Positions 28,357 through 36,947 of a stretch of 49,470 nt of DNA are shown piece after piece. The stretch spans positions 1-49,470 of the forward strand of contig JAPYNQ010000078.1 in the NCBI GenBank assembly GCA_028289815.1, written 5' to 3'. Origin of the DNA: Gammaproteobacteria bacterium (GTDB lineage: Bacteria; Pseudomonadota; Gammaproteobacteria; JAJDYQ01). The translations under genes were made by a program, and so were the position numbers. Each line of letters starts with the position of its first letter. The first letter of the stretch is position 1. A model generated the notes under the pieces. It was given only the letters and a program-made list of their open reading frames with translations, ran no database searches and had not been told where the DNA came from.

Positions 28357-28981
28357 AACCCATAATGTGAAGCTATTCTCTTACGTTGTTGCTCGGGATT
28401 ATGGTTTTGCACCTAACCCTTTTTTTGGGATATGTACATTGGCTACATGTAAGCCAAGAATTCGAAAAGCAGCCTCCATTGGAGATTGGATTATTGGTAC
28501 TGGCAGTAAACAAGAAAGGAGGCAAGGACGCCTCGTTTACGCCATGCGTGTAACGGAAACCATGACATTTAATGAATACTGGGAAGATGAGCGGTGCAAA
28601 TGTAAAAAACCAAACCTGAGAGGCAGCTTGAAGCAAGCATTCGGCGACAATATCTATTTTCAAGACGAAGCTGATCAGTGGCAACAGATGGACTCCCATC
28701 ACAGCTATGAGAATGGCGAGCCCAATTCGAATAATATTGAGCGTGATACACAGACAGACAAGGTCCTGTTTAGTGCGGAATATGCATATTGGGGTGGTTC
28801 AGGACCAGAAATTCCTCAGAAATTCAGCAAAGACTACGAAAACGAAGTTGACATTTGTGCACTTCGAAATCATAAGTGCAACTTTCCAGAAAAACTGGTT
28901 AATGATTTTCTTGAGTGGTTCCAGAATCTTGATGCGAGTGGTTATCTTGGTGAACCCTTAGATTGGCCAGAGACAACATAA
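28307..28981 (+). CDS. Nmad2-type nucleotide-modification-associated protein
   Basis: A 224-residue protein whose first half matches the Nmad2 pattern: F-S-Y-V-V-A-R-D-Y-G-F-A-P-N-P-F-F-G near residues 24-41, T-L-A-T-C-K-P-R-I-R and G-D-W-I-I-G-T-G-S near 59-67. This fold was proposed from comparative genomics to bind or modify nucleotides and is found beside DNA-modification and conflict genes; its chemistry is not known to me. ATG 28307 lies inside the end of the TIR gene; no later Met precedes the conserved region. The stop is 16 bp before the MazG gene. Confidence 0.75.
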   Translation: MEHNVTPEASNDIVVAETHNVKLFSYVVARDYGFAPNPFFGICTLATCKPRIRKAASIGDWIIGTGSKQERRQGRLVYAMRVTETMTFNEYWEDERCKCKKPNLRGSLKQAFGDNIYFQDEADQWQQMDSHHSYENGEPNSNNIERDTQTDKVLFSAEYAYWGGSGPEIPQKFSKDYENEVDICALRNHKCNFPEKLVNDFLEWFQNLDASGYLGEPLDWPETT

Positions 28982-28997
28982 CCACCATGCCTGAAAA

Positions 28998-30158
28998 ATG
29001 ACCAAACTAAACAAACTGTTGTTTGATGGCACAATGTTTATACGAGATTACATGCGGGAGATTGAATCGACTGATCAACTTCCAAAGGACAATCTGGATC
29101 AAATTCTTATGGGTCTTTTCGGTGAAGTCGGTAGCATTATGGCAGCTGCTAAAAAGCATGTCAGAGAAGACAAGGCATATGCCAGATATCAGCAGGCTTT
29201 GGAGGAAGAATTCGGTGATGTGCTCTGGTACTTTACTACATTATGTCAGCGTCTTGGTACGGGCATCGACAGTATTTTTTCTGATGTGTCTATGCAGGAG
29301 AAATACAACAAGTGTGTCGCCGCAAGCGGCCTGTTGGATGGCCCTATTTCTCACATCTCATCAGCCAGCCAATCGCCTGCATTGAATGAGGCACTGTTGA
29401 AATTGGGAGAGGCAATGACGGCATTGCTCAGCATAAAGGAATTAAATAAAAACACACAAGACTCGCTGTTCAGATTCGCAGATCATTACCTACAGGCACT
29501 GCAAGTAGCAAAGATGAGCTTTTCAAAAATTGTCCGGATGAATATCGAAAAAACACATGGGCGTTTTCTCAAACAGATTGAGGCTGATTTGCCAACTTTT
29601 GATAGCGGTTTTCCAGATGAGGAAAAACTACCTGATCAATTCAAGATAGAAATTATACAAAGAAAAAACAGGCAAAGTTACATGCGATGGAATGGTGTAT
29701 TTATAGGATCGCCTCTTACAGATAGTATTCCAGATCCTGATGGTTACCGATTTCATGATGTATTTCATCTTGCTTATGCCTCTATTCTCCATTGGTCTCC
29801 TACATTTCGTAGCCTAATAAAACAAAAGCGTAAAAGTGATCCAGAAGTCGATGAAGCTGAAGATGGTGGAAGGGCAATTGTTATTGAAGAGGGACTTACA
29901 GCATGGATATTTTCTTCATATGCAAAACATCTTAATTTTTTTGAAGGTCACGATAGGGTCTCTTTTGACTTGCTAAAAACGGTGAGTCAATTCGTGCAGG
30001 GATACGAAGTAGAACATTGTCCTCTCAGTCTATGGGAGAAGGCAATTCTCAGGGGTTATAGTGTCTTCAGAAAGGTGCGGAGTAATAACGGCGGGATTGT
30101 AATTGGAAACCGTAAAGACCGAACTATTGAATATAGATCAATCAATAGGAGTAAATAG
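28998..30158 (+). CDS. MazG-like nucleotide pyrophosphohydrolase with large C-terminal domain
   Basis: A 386-residue protein. Residues 30-85 hold a MazG-type metal site: G-E-V-G with E43, then E-E-E-F-G-D-V-L-W-Y with E71 and D74. A second domain (about 200-370) has D-G-Y-R-F-H-D-V-F-H-L-A-Y and I-V-I-E-E-G-L-T-A-W, a pattern I associate with the MazG C-terminal domain family. MazG enzymes cleave (d)NTPs to NMP and pyrophosphate, removing non-canonical or alarm nucleotides. Within a TIR/Nmad2/UDG cluster it probably acts on a modified nucleotide. The stop lies one base before the UDG start. Confidence 0.82.
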   Translation: MTKLNKLLFDGTMFIRDYMREIESTDQLPKDNLDQILMGLFGEVGSIMAAAKKHVREDKAYARYQQALEEEFGDVLWYFTTLCQRLGTGIDSIFSDVSMQEKYNKCVAASGLLDGPISHISSASQSPALNEALLKLGEAMTALLSIKELNKNTQDSLFRFADHYLQALQVAKMSFSKIVRMNIEKTHGRFLKQIEADLPTFDSGFPDEEKLPDQFKIEIIQRKNRQSYMRWNGVFIGSPLTDSIPDPDGYRFHDVFHLAYASILHWSPTFRSLIKQKRKSDPEVDEAEDGGRAIVIEEGLTAWIFSSYAKHLNFFEGHDRVSFDLLKTVSQFVQGYEVEHCPLSLWEKAILRGYSVFRKVRSNNGGIVIGNRKDRTIEYRSINRSK

Positions 30159-30159
30159 G

Positions 30160-30834
30160 ATGACACCAACACAATTCGTAGAGGAGTTAAAGAATCTGGA
30201 GTTTGAGAATACATTTAACCCGTATTCTGACCAATGTGATGCTCATGATTTTGATAGTGCCGCAGATTGCCGCTCACAATTATTACAGGAAATGCTTGAA
30301 GTGGCGATTGAGCAACCAGTTAACTCAATCTGGATCGGACGCGATCTAGGCTACCGTGGTGGGAGGCGAACAGGGCTTGCTTTTACAGACGATGTGCATA
30401 TTCAGGTACATGCCAAACGCTGGCAATTATCATCTTCTATTAATCGCTTTACGAAAGGTAAAGCCGTTACTGAACGGACAGCTACTGTGATCTGGGATAT
30501 GCTTTCATTGATTCAAGAATCTGTCTTTCTCTGGAATGTCTTTCCATTACACCCTCACGAAACAGATAATCCTTTTAGTAATCGATCTCATAATGCTGGT
30601 GAACGGAGGGTTGGTGAAGAGTTGCTCTCTGAGCTTATTACCATGCTTGAACCGCAAAGGCTGATTGCAGTTGGTAATAATGCGACGCGGACAGTATATC
30701 ACCTATGTGGAGAGCATGAGGTAATACCGGTACGGCATCCAAGTTATGGTGGGCAATCTACATTCCTTGAACAAATCAGCAAACTGTATCAACTGCCTGA
30801 AATATTCAAATCGCCGTATACCAGAAGACAGTAG
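30160..30834 (+). CDS. uracil-DNA glycosylase superfamily protein
   Basis: A 224-residue protein from ATG 30160, with a GGAG-containing ribosome site overlapping the end of the MazG gene. It has the UDG-fold motif 1 variant W-I-G-R-D-L-G-Y-R-G-G-R-R-T-G (58-72), a central F-L-W-N-V-F-P-L-H-P-H and motif 2 R-H-P-S-Y-G-G near 192-198. Motif 1 differs from the canonical G-Q-D-P-Y of UNG, so the substrate may be a modified base or nucleotide instead of uracil. It is the last gene of the five-gene cargo. About 360 bp separate it from the transposase remnant. Confidence 0.82.
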   Translation: MTPTQFVEELKNLEFENTFNPYSDQCDAHDFDSAADCRSQLLQEMLEVAIEQPVNSIWIGRDLGYRGGRRTGLAFTDDVHIQVHAKRWQLSSSINRFTKGKAVTERTATVIWDMLSLIQESVFLWNVFPLHPHETDNPFSNRSHNAGERRVGEELLSELITMLEPQRLIAVGNNATRTVYHLCGEHEVIPVRHPSYGGQSTFLEQISKLYQLPEIFKSPYTRRQ

Positions 30835-31193
30835 TGTGTCAATCTGACTTTTTTCTGTAATGGACAACTATAGCCTCCCATGTTACGCCTTATATCTCAA
30901 AGACAGCCGAAGCGTACACTATTATGGCGTTATTCTACCCTGATGCAGATGAGCCCATGAGTGACGATCTAGGCAAACCTCGGCGAATGGTCTGACTGAC
31001 ATGTCCATCGGGTCTAAAGGTGAGAAATGTATTCCTGCTACATAGACGAAGAGCGGCCACTGCGGAACCAAATTCAATCCCAAACAGCCCATAGAAATAT
31101 TGGTCGGAGTAATAACAGATATAAGCAAACTATTCAAAACGGAGAGGGAACAAGCAGAAATCATACAAATTCTCAGAGATCAGGCAATTGATC
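30835..31193. other. stretch without a recognised gene inside the transposon
   Basis: No convincing gene. Part of it is open on both strands, for example a plus-strand helical-looking stretch near 31100-31215 (K-L-F-K-T-E-R-E-Q-A-E-I-I-Q) and a minus-strand frame at 30922-31164. These may be remnants of the transposase 3' region or a lost sixth cargo gene. I see no inner IS1595 repeat here, which supports the view that only the outer repeats define the element. Confidence 0.5.
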
Positions 31194-32219
31194 TTAACGA
31201 GTTAAAAGCAAACGACGCTTACCGAGGGAGAAAGCACTTTGACCCGTTTGCAGACTGTGATTCCGGTTCAACTTCCCTGCAAGGCGGTACTCAACTGTGT
31301 TCGCGATCAATTCGGTATACGTCAGTCGTTTGCCGACCATGCGGGAGAACAAGGCATTGATGCGGTCCAAGGCCGGCGCATGGCAATGCCCGTCACCGAG
31401 CTGGAAGGTAAACTCATTGACATACTGCTTGGCAGTGTTTCGTGCTCCAGTGATGATACACCCCGTCAAAGCCCCGCCCACACGCTCTCAATGCCATTGG
31501 TGCTCGCCATGTCGTTGACAAACTCCTTGGCCGAATGATTGACTGTCTCGTGGGTATAGTAGGCACCGACCGGAAGGCAGGCACGGGACTCATCGGTGCA
31601 GACGAGTGCATCCGGGTCAATATGCGCCAAGGCAATGCCTACAACCGTTTCCGCATCCTCAATCGGTACTGCTCGGGCAGTCAACCTGCCCCCCGCCCCG
31701 GGCCCGCATACCGATGACCGCCTGCTTGCCCACCGGACCACGCCCGGCGCTCATCTTCTTATGCTCATGCTTGTTGGCTTCCTTGCCGCCAATATGCGTG
31801 GTATCAAGTTCCACAATGCCTTTAAGTAACTCCATATCCCCGCCACAAGCCGTGCGCAGGCGGCGCAGCATGAACCATGCCGTCTTCTGTGTCACGCTGA
31901 TCTCCTTGCTCAGTTGCAGAGAACTGACCCCCTTGCGGGCCGTCATCAGCGAGTAGATAACGTAAAGCCAGATATTCAAGGGGATCGGGGACTGCTCAAA
32001 GACGGTCCCCGTGCGTACACTGAAGAGGCTCTTGCCGCAGTCCCGACAATCGTAAAAGCCCGCTCGCTTGCCCTGTCGGGCATAAATGTTCGTGCTGCCA
32101 CAGGACGGACAGGTCACCGTACCACGCCACCGAACCTGCTCCAGATGCCGACGGGCAGAATCGGCATCTGGAAACCGGCGCATTAACTCATACGTGCTGA
32201 TCGTGATGTGATCGTTCAT
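31194..32219 (-). pseudogene. IS1595-family transposase with two frameshifts
   Basis: ATG 32219, with an AAAGGGGG ribosome site, opens a zinc-ribbon N-terminus (C-P-S-C and C-R-D-C pairs, near residues 37 and 58). The catalytic part starts with G-I-V-E-L-D-T-T-H-I-G-G-K and continues G-K-Q-A-V-I-G-M-R-A-R-G-G-G-Q. The frame is lost near 31690 in a C-rich run, resumes in the next frame (A-V-P-I-E-D-A-E-T-V-V-G-I to G-I-E-S-V-W-A-G-L) and is lost again near 31470 before A-K-Q-Y-V-N-E-F-T-F. All parts of an ISXO2-type transposase are thus present but split. It points away from the right transposon end at 32295. Confidence 0.88.
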
Positions 32220-32280
32220 CAAAATGTCCCCCTTTCGTGATTGGCTGACCGGCAGATTAACTCGGAATGTTTCCGGTATC

Positions 32281-32295
32281 AAGTATATAATTCCC
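32281..32295 (-). repeat. right terminal inverted repeat of the 5.2-kb transposon
   Basis: AAGTATATAATTCCC, the inverted partner of 27113-27127, about 60 bp before the transposase start. Confidence 0.88.
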
Positions 32296-32303
32296 ATATT
32301 TTT
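32296..32303. repeat. target-site duplication, right copy (ATATTTTT)
   Basis: Identical to 27105-27112, proving insertion of the whole 27113-32295 segment at one AT-rich target. Confidence 0.9.
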
Positions 32304-32419
32304 AATGTGCCCTTGGCCTGAGATGGGTAAATAGTTTTGGTGCAGCTTTTTGTATCTATTCGTACTTTGCGATAAATTAGGGTATCTGTTAATGGTTTAT
32401 ATGCAGTAGAGAAGCGAGT

Positions 32420-32965
32420 ATGTCGTTGCTCCCAGATTATTTCTCAGATTTTAGTGCCCGACTGCTTAATGAATCTGAGAGTATCAGAAAATTTTTTCAA
32501 GGTCACAAGCTAACTGCTGGTGAAAGTAAAGAAGATTTGGTTTCAAAATTTCTTACTAGCCACTTACCTAAAAGATTTTATATAAGTCCGGGACTAATTG
32601 TTTCAAAGGAGGGTGAATTCTCAAGTCAGGCAGATGTCACTGCTACAGACCAAATTAATAATGCACCATCTGAAAGGCCGGATTTCATAATTGCTCCTGA
32701 CTCCATATTATTGCGTTTAGGTCACTATCTGGAGTTGAGTAAAACTGGCCAAATTGGTAGCGGTTATAGAAAACAATTGCACCAAGCGCATGGTGACAAT
32801 GTACACCTACTTTTGGGTAATGGCATTGAAATATATGATCTTGGGCAGAATAGTCTGCTTGAATTCATAATATTGTATTCTTCATGGTTAAAAGCAGCCG
32901 GTAACCGTAGCGCTACTCTTGCTAAATATCTACCTAGTAATGAAGTTTTCGATCATATTATCTAA
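32420..32965 (+). CDS. DUF6602-like protein, possibly degenerate nuclease
   Basis: A 181-residue protein from ATG 32420. The first 80 residues (E-S-E-S-I-R-K-F-F-Q-G-H, G-E-S-K-E-D-L-V-S-K-F-L, L-P-K-R-F-Y-I-S-P-G-L-I-V, S-S-Q-A-D-V) follow the pattern of DUF6602 proteins, which look like restriction-type nucleases with D and E-x-K residues. Here the D of Q-A-D-V is present, but the E-V-K segment expected about 30 residues later is missing, so an internal deletion is likely. It lies between the transposon and the HindIII-type pair, AT-rich like both. Confidence 0.5.
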   Translation: MSLLPDYFSDFSARLLNESESIRKFFQGHKLTAGESKEDLVSKFLTSHLPKRFYISPGLIVSKEGEFSSQADVTATDQINNAPSERPDFIIAPDSILLRLGHYLELSKTGQIGSGYRKQLHQAHGDNVHLLLGNGIEIYDLGQNSLLEFIILYSSWLKAAGNRSATLAKYLPSNEVFDHII

Positions 32966-33045
32966 GCACATAACAAAGAATTTCGGCTGATGCGAGGTGT
33001 AGCTGATTTAAGCATTAATCATCTAAAAAAATATAAGGTAATCTA

Positions 33046-33973
33046 ATGAATGTAGAAATAATAACTCAGGAGCAAATCGACAATCGAGCTTATTGGATAG
33101 ATCAAATAAGCATATTGAGTGGTAATTTTAGGGCTGATGCAGAAAAAGTTGAAGATGAGATCGACAAGGAGATCAAAAATAAAGGTATTAATGCCTTACT
33201 CGGACATTTGAGATTATGCAGTGCGATTCCAGAGAGGTATGGTCATGACACAGGTGAAGAAAAATTGTATTCAAAATATACGGATATTGTAATTCATGAG
33301 GCGTATCTGTCGATGGGATTCAATAGCGTAGTATTGAAAGAGAGGGCGGATGTGGCTGACGTAGAGTGTCTAAACGATGACTATAGTTTTGTTGCCGATG
33401 CAAAAGCATTCAGGCTTAGTCGGACAGCAAAAAATCAGAAGGATTTCAAAGTTCAGGCAATGGACAGCTGGAAGTATGGAAAGCCTTATGCGATGATCGT
33501 CTGTCCTGTATATCAGTTGCCTTCTCTCACTAGTCAGATATATCAACAGGCGAGTGTAAGATCGGTTTGCATTGGTACATACACCCATCTTGCAGTATTA
33601 GTCCGTTATGCGGAAGAAAATAGTAAAAAAAGTGCGATGGAATTAGTTCTTGAGGTATTCAAAGCAGTTGAAGCTATGAATCCGTCAAAAGAGGCAGCTG
33701 ACTACTGGCAAATAGTAAATCGCCTTATACTTGATTTTGATAAAAATATTGGTAATTTGTGGCAAGAAGAAAAGCGAGCATCCATGGAATCAATATATTT
33801 CAAGGAAAGAGGCCCTAGACTTTTGGGCTTTGGAGCGTAAGCGGATTATGGGGCTTTCAAAAAAACAAGCTATCAGGGAAATTCTGAAAGCCAGTAAAGT
33901 AGAAAATAAAATCAGGGTTATTGAATCTGTAATTGATAATGGCCTATTAGATTTGAAAGGAAAAACCAAATGA
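33046..33973 (+). pseudogene. HindIII-type restriction endonuclease, frameshifted near the C-terminus
   Basis: The main frame (33046-33840, 264 residues) contains V-A-D-A-K-A-F-R-L-S-R-T-A-K-N-Q-K-D-F-K at about 116-135, the nuclease core of R.HindIII with D-A-K, and other matching blocks. It ends too early (L-L-G-F-G-A). The missing helices continue in the next frame from about 33805 (E-A-L-D-F-W, then K-K-Q-A-I-R-E-I-L-K-A-S) to TGA 33971-33973, which overlaps the methyltransferase ATG by 4 nt. A one-base change near 33805 has therefore split the gene. HindIII cuts AAGCTT; this copy may be inactive or work without its last 50 residues. Confidence 0.85.
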
Positions 33974-34899
33974 ATAAGAATTATATTAATAAAATTACTC
34001 TGGGAGATTGTCTGGAGCATATACCTATGTTGAAGAACAATAGCATAGATTTGCTTTTATCTGATATTCCTTATGGTATAGGCCTGGATGACTGGGATGT
34101 TTTACATAGTAATACCAACTCGGCTTTATTGGGTAAATCACCTGCCCAGGAAGGTAAGTCCGGGTTTAGGCGGAGAGGTAAGCCGATCAATGGTTGGGCG
34201 CAATCAGATAGAAATATTGGATTAGAATATCAGGAATGGTGCAGAGGATGGGCTACACAAGTTTATCCAAAGATGAAAAACGGATCTTTTCTTTTTATAT
34301 TCGGTGCCAGGAGAACGGTACATAGAGTAATTAACGCATTTGAAGATAGCGGATTTTTATTGAAGGATACTTTGGCATGGAAAAAGCCGTCAGCACATCA
34401 TAGAGCGCAGAGAGTCAGCATTATTCTTGAGCGGCGTGGTTTGAGGAAGAAAGCAGCATACTGGAAAGGATGGAGACTCGGGAATTTGGCCCCAATATGG
34501 GAACCCATCGCGTGGTTTATGAAGCCATATACTATTGGTGGAACTATCACGGACAATGTCCTGGAAAATGAAGTGGGTGCCATGAACATCGAAGAATGCA
34601 GGCTGGATGGTTGCAGCCCAACTAATATGCTCGAATTTGCTTTTGGTAAAGATGAGGTGAGAATTCACGAGGCACAAAAACCCCTTGAATTGACTGAGTA
34701 CCTGATTAAGCTGACAACAAGGAAGGGTCAAATAGTGTTGGATCCGTTTATGGGAAGCGGTACGACGGCGGTGGCAGCAGCAAGGCTGGATCGAAAATAC
34801 ATAGGCTTTGAGGTCAATCCTGAATTCCATAGCAAGTCACTGGAAAGAATTGAAGGACCAGTCTTGGGTAATGCTGAAGAGTTGCCCATATTTCAGTAA
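33970..34899 (+). CDS. HindIII-type adenine-specific DNA methyltransferase
   Basis: A 309-residue beta-class enzyme. The catalytic motif is S-D-I-P-Y-G at 31-36, the Ile variant typical of M.HindIII, and the SAM motif D-P-F-M-G-S-G-T-T is at about 258-266. The target domain lies between. N6-methylation of the adenine in the HindIII site is expected from the family. ATG 33970 overlaps the end of the frameshift-restored nuclease gene, so the two were one coupled unit. It appears intact, which fits a methylase outliving its nuclease. Confidence 0.9.
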   Translation: MNKNYINKITLGDCLEHIPMLKNNSIDLLLSDIPYGIGLDDWDVLHSNTNSALLGKSPAQEGKSGFRRRGKPINGWAQSDRNIGLEYQEWCRGWATQVYPKMKNGSFLFIFGARRTVHRVINAFEDSGFLLKDTLAWKKPSAHHRAQRVSIILERRGLRKKAAYWKGWRLGNLAPIWEPIAWFMKPYTIGGTITDNVLENEVGAMNIEECRLDGCSPTNMLEFAFGKDEVRIHEAQKPLELTEYLIKLTTRKGQIVLDPFMGSGTTAVAAARLDRKYIGFEVNPEFHSKSLERIEGPVLGNAEELPIFQ

Positions 34900-35062
34900 A
34901 TGCTATTGGAAAAAAATAGTTGACAGGATGGCGCTGCTGCATTGGACGGCGATTTCATTGCATTTCATTGTTACTGAAGTTCGGTCGCTAATGTTTACTC
35001 ACCCGTTCACAGCCTGTTAATAAAATATCCGTCAGGCCATATTAAGGTATGATGCGCACCCT

Positions 35063-35857
35063 ATGGACTGGTTGCAACTTGTGATTCTGTCTCTGGTGCA
35101 GGGAATTACTGAATTCCTCCCTGTCTCGAGTTCGGCCCATCTCATTCTTGTGCCGTATTTTTTGGGATGGCCGGATCAGGGACTGGCTTTTGATGTCGCC
35201 GCGCATCTGGGGACACTGCTGGCGGTTATTTTGTATTTTCGCCAATCACTTAAATCCATGTTTTTTTCATGTTTGTCGGTTGTCGCGATCAGGCGTCCGG
35301 ACCGGGAAAGCCGACTGGCCGGTCTTGTGTTACTGGCAACTTTTCCTGTGATAATTGCAGGCGTAATATTTCATGATGAAATCGCTTCCCGTTTAAGGAG
35401 TCCTCTGGTTATCGCCATGACAACCATTATCTTCGGACTTGCCCTGCTATGGGCCAATCGGGCAAGGCCCGATGCCCTGGATGAGTATCAAATCAATATA
35501 AAGATTGCCCTGCTGATCGGGCTGGCCCAAGTACTGGCTTTAGTACCCGGTGCTTCGAGATCCGGGATTACAATAACAGCGGCCGTCCTTTTGGGAATGT
35601 CGCAGACTGCTGCCGCACGTTTTTCGTTCTTGCTGGCCATCCCGGTGATTTCAGGTAGTGCCTTGTTTGAGGTTATCAATCTGATACAGCAGACTGCTGT
35701 AATTGAATGGCAAATTTTATTGGCCGGGATGCTGTTATCCGGTGTCAGTGCCATGCTTTGTATCCATCTGTTTCTGCAGTTTATCGAGCGTGTTGGTTTT
35801 ACGCCATTTGTTGTGTATCGTCTGATACTCGGTGTTATTATTTTGGCTATATTATAA
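35063..35857 (+). CDS. uppP: undecaprenyl-diphosphate phosphatase
   Basis: A 264-residue polytopic membrane enzyme recycling undecaprenyl pyrophosphate to the phosphate carrier for cell-wall and O-antigen synthesis. Signatures G-I-T-E-F-L-P-V-S-S-S-A-H near residue 13-25 and P-G-A-S-R-S-G-I-T near 165. Eight hydrophobic segments. It is the first chromosomal gene after the defence island and is followed at 8 bp by the broken rfbB. Confidence 0.95.
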   Translation: MDWLQLVILSLVQGITEFLPVSSSAHLILVPYFLGWPDQGLAFDVAAHLGTLLAVILYFRQSLKSMFFSCLSVVAIRRPDRESRLAGLVLLATFPVIIAGVIFHDEIASRLRSPLVIAMTTIIFGLALLWANRARPDALDEYQINIKIALLIGLAQVLALVPGASRSGITITAAVLLGMSQTAAARFSFLLAIPVISGSALFEVINLIQQTAVIEWQILLAGMLLSGVSAMLCIHLFLQFIERVGFTPFVVYRLILGVIILAIL

Positions 35858-35864
35858 TATGTGT

Positions 35865-36927
35865 ATGAAGGCCAATATTATTATTACTGGTGGTGCAGGC
35901 TTTATCGATTCAAATCTGGTTCGCCATGTCTTTGAAAATACCAACTATCATATTATCGTGGCTGACAAGTTGACCTATGCCGGCAATGTGGAGAGTATTG
36001 CTGATTTGCTGGAGTCCAGACGGGTCGAGTTGGAGCAATGCGATATTGCAGACCGGCGTGCTATGGCAGATGTATTTTGATCGGTGGAAGCCGGATTATC
36101 TGATCAATATGGCGGCTGAAACGCACGTTGATCGTTCCATTGATGATGCGCAGTGTTTCATGCAGTCCAATATCATTGGTGTTTATGTGCTGCTGGAGTT
36201 GTTTCGGCAGAGGGCCAGACAAAAGCCGGGGTTCAGGGCCATTCATGTTTCAACGGACGAGGTCTATGGCTCTCTGGGGATTGAAGATTATTTCAGTGAG
36301 ACTACGCCTTATGCGCCTTACGCGGTATCCAAGATATCTGTTGATCATCTGGTCAGGGCTTGGGTAAAAATTTATGGTGTGCCGGTCATAGTAACCAATT
36401 GTTCAAATAACTATGGGCCTTGTCAGTAACCGGAGAAACTGATTCCTCTCATGGTGTTAAATGCCCTGGAGGCGATGCCAATGCCTGTGTACGGTGACGG
36501 TCGACAGATATGGGACTGGCTTTATGTGGAAGATCACTGTAGCGGTATCCTGAAGGTGCTGCATGAAGGTAAACCGGTTAAGCAGTATAATATTGGTGGC
36601 CATAACGAATGTACAAATCTGGATATCATCAAACGGTTATGCTCAGAGCTGGAACAACATAGTCCGGCTGCAGATAATGAGGCGATGCAGGCCAGAGGGT
36701 GTTGTTCATATCAGGTTCTGATTACCTTTGTGGAGGATCGTCTTGGGCATGACAGACGATATGCAGTTGACGCAGGCAGGATCCGCAATGAACTGAGATG
36801 GCAACCTGCCCATCGCTTGGCCGACGGCATAGCCAAAACCGTAAAGTGGTATATACAGCACTCCGACTGGTGTCAGGCTGTAACCAAGGGTCGATATGAG
36901 CGCCAGCGTCTGGGTGTTGTGAGTTAG
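35865..36927 (+). pseudogene. rfbB: dTDP-glucose 4,6-dehydratase, broken
   Basis: Almost the whole enzyme is recognisable in three pieces. The NAD-binding start reads G-G-A-G-F-I-D-S-N, with Asp in place of the third glycine of the G-x-x-G-x-x-G loop. A frameshift near 36075 separates it from the middle part, which has [19 protein letters not shown] and the Y-x3-K pair (Y-A-V-S-K). TAA at 36427-36429 then interrupts N-N-Y-G-P-C-Q before P-E-K-L-I-P-L-M. Three independent lesions make it a pseudogene. It normally works after RfbA in dTDP-rhamnose synthesis. Confidence 0.9.
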
Positions 36928-36947
36928 TCGGCGATGGATTTTAATGC

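Larger units (their letters stand above)
27113..32295. mobile_element. IS1595-type transposon carrying a five-gene TIR/Nmad2/MazG/UDG cassette
   Basis: The left end GGGAATTACATACTT (27113-27127) and the right end AAGTATATAATTCCC (32281-32295) are inverted copies with one mismatch. Perfect 8-bp direct repeats (ATATTTTT) flank the whole 5183 bp. Inside are five plus-strand cargo genes (27343-30834) and one IS1595 transposase pseudogene on the minus strand beside the right end. The cargo and transposase therefore entered as one unit. The transposase now carries two frameshifts, so the element is fixed unless helped in trans. Confidence 0.88.
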
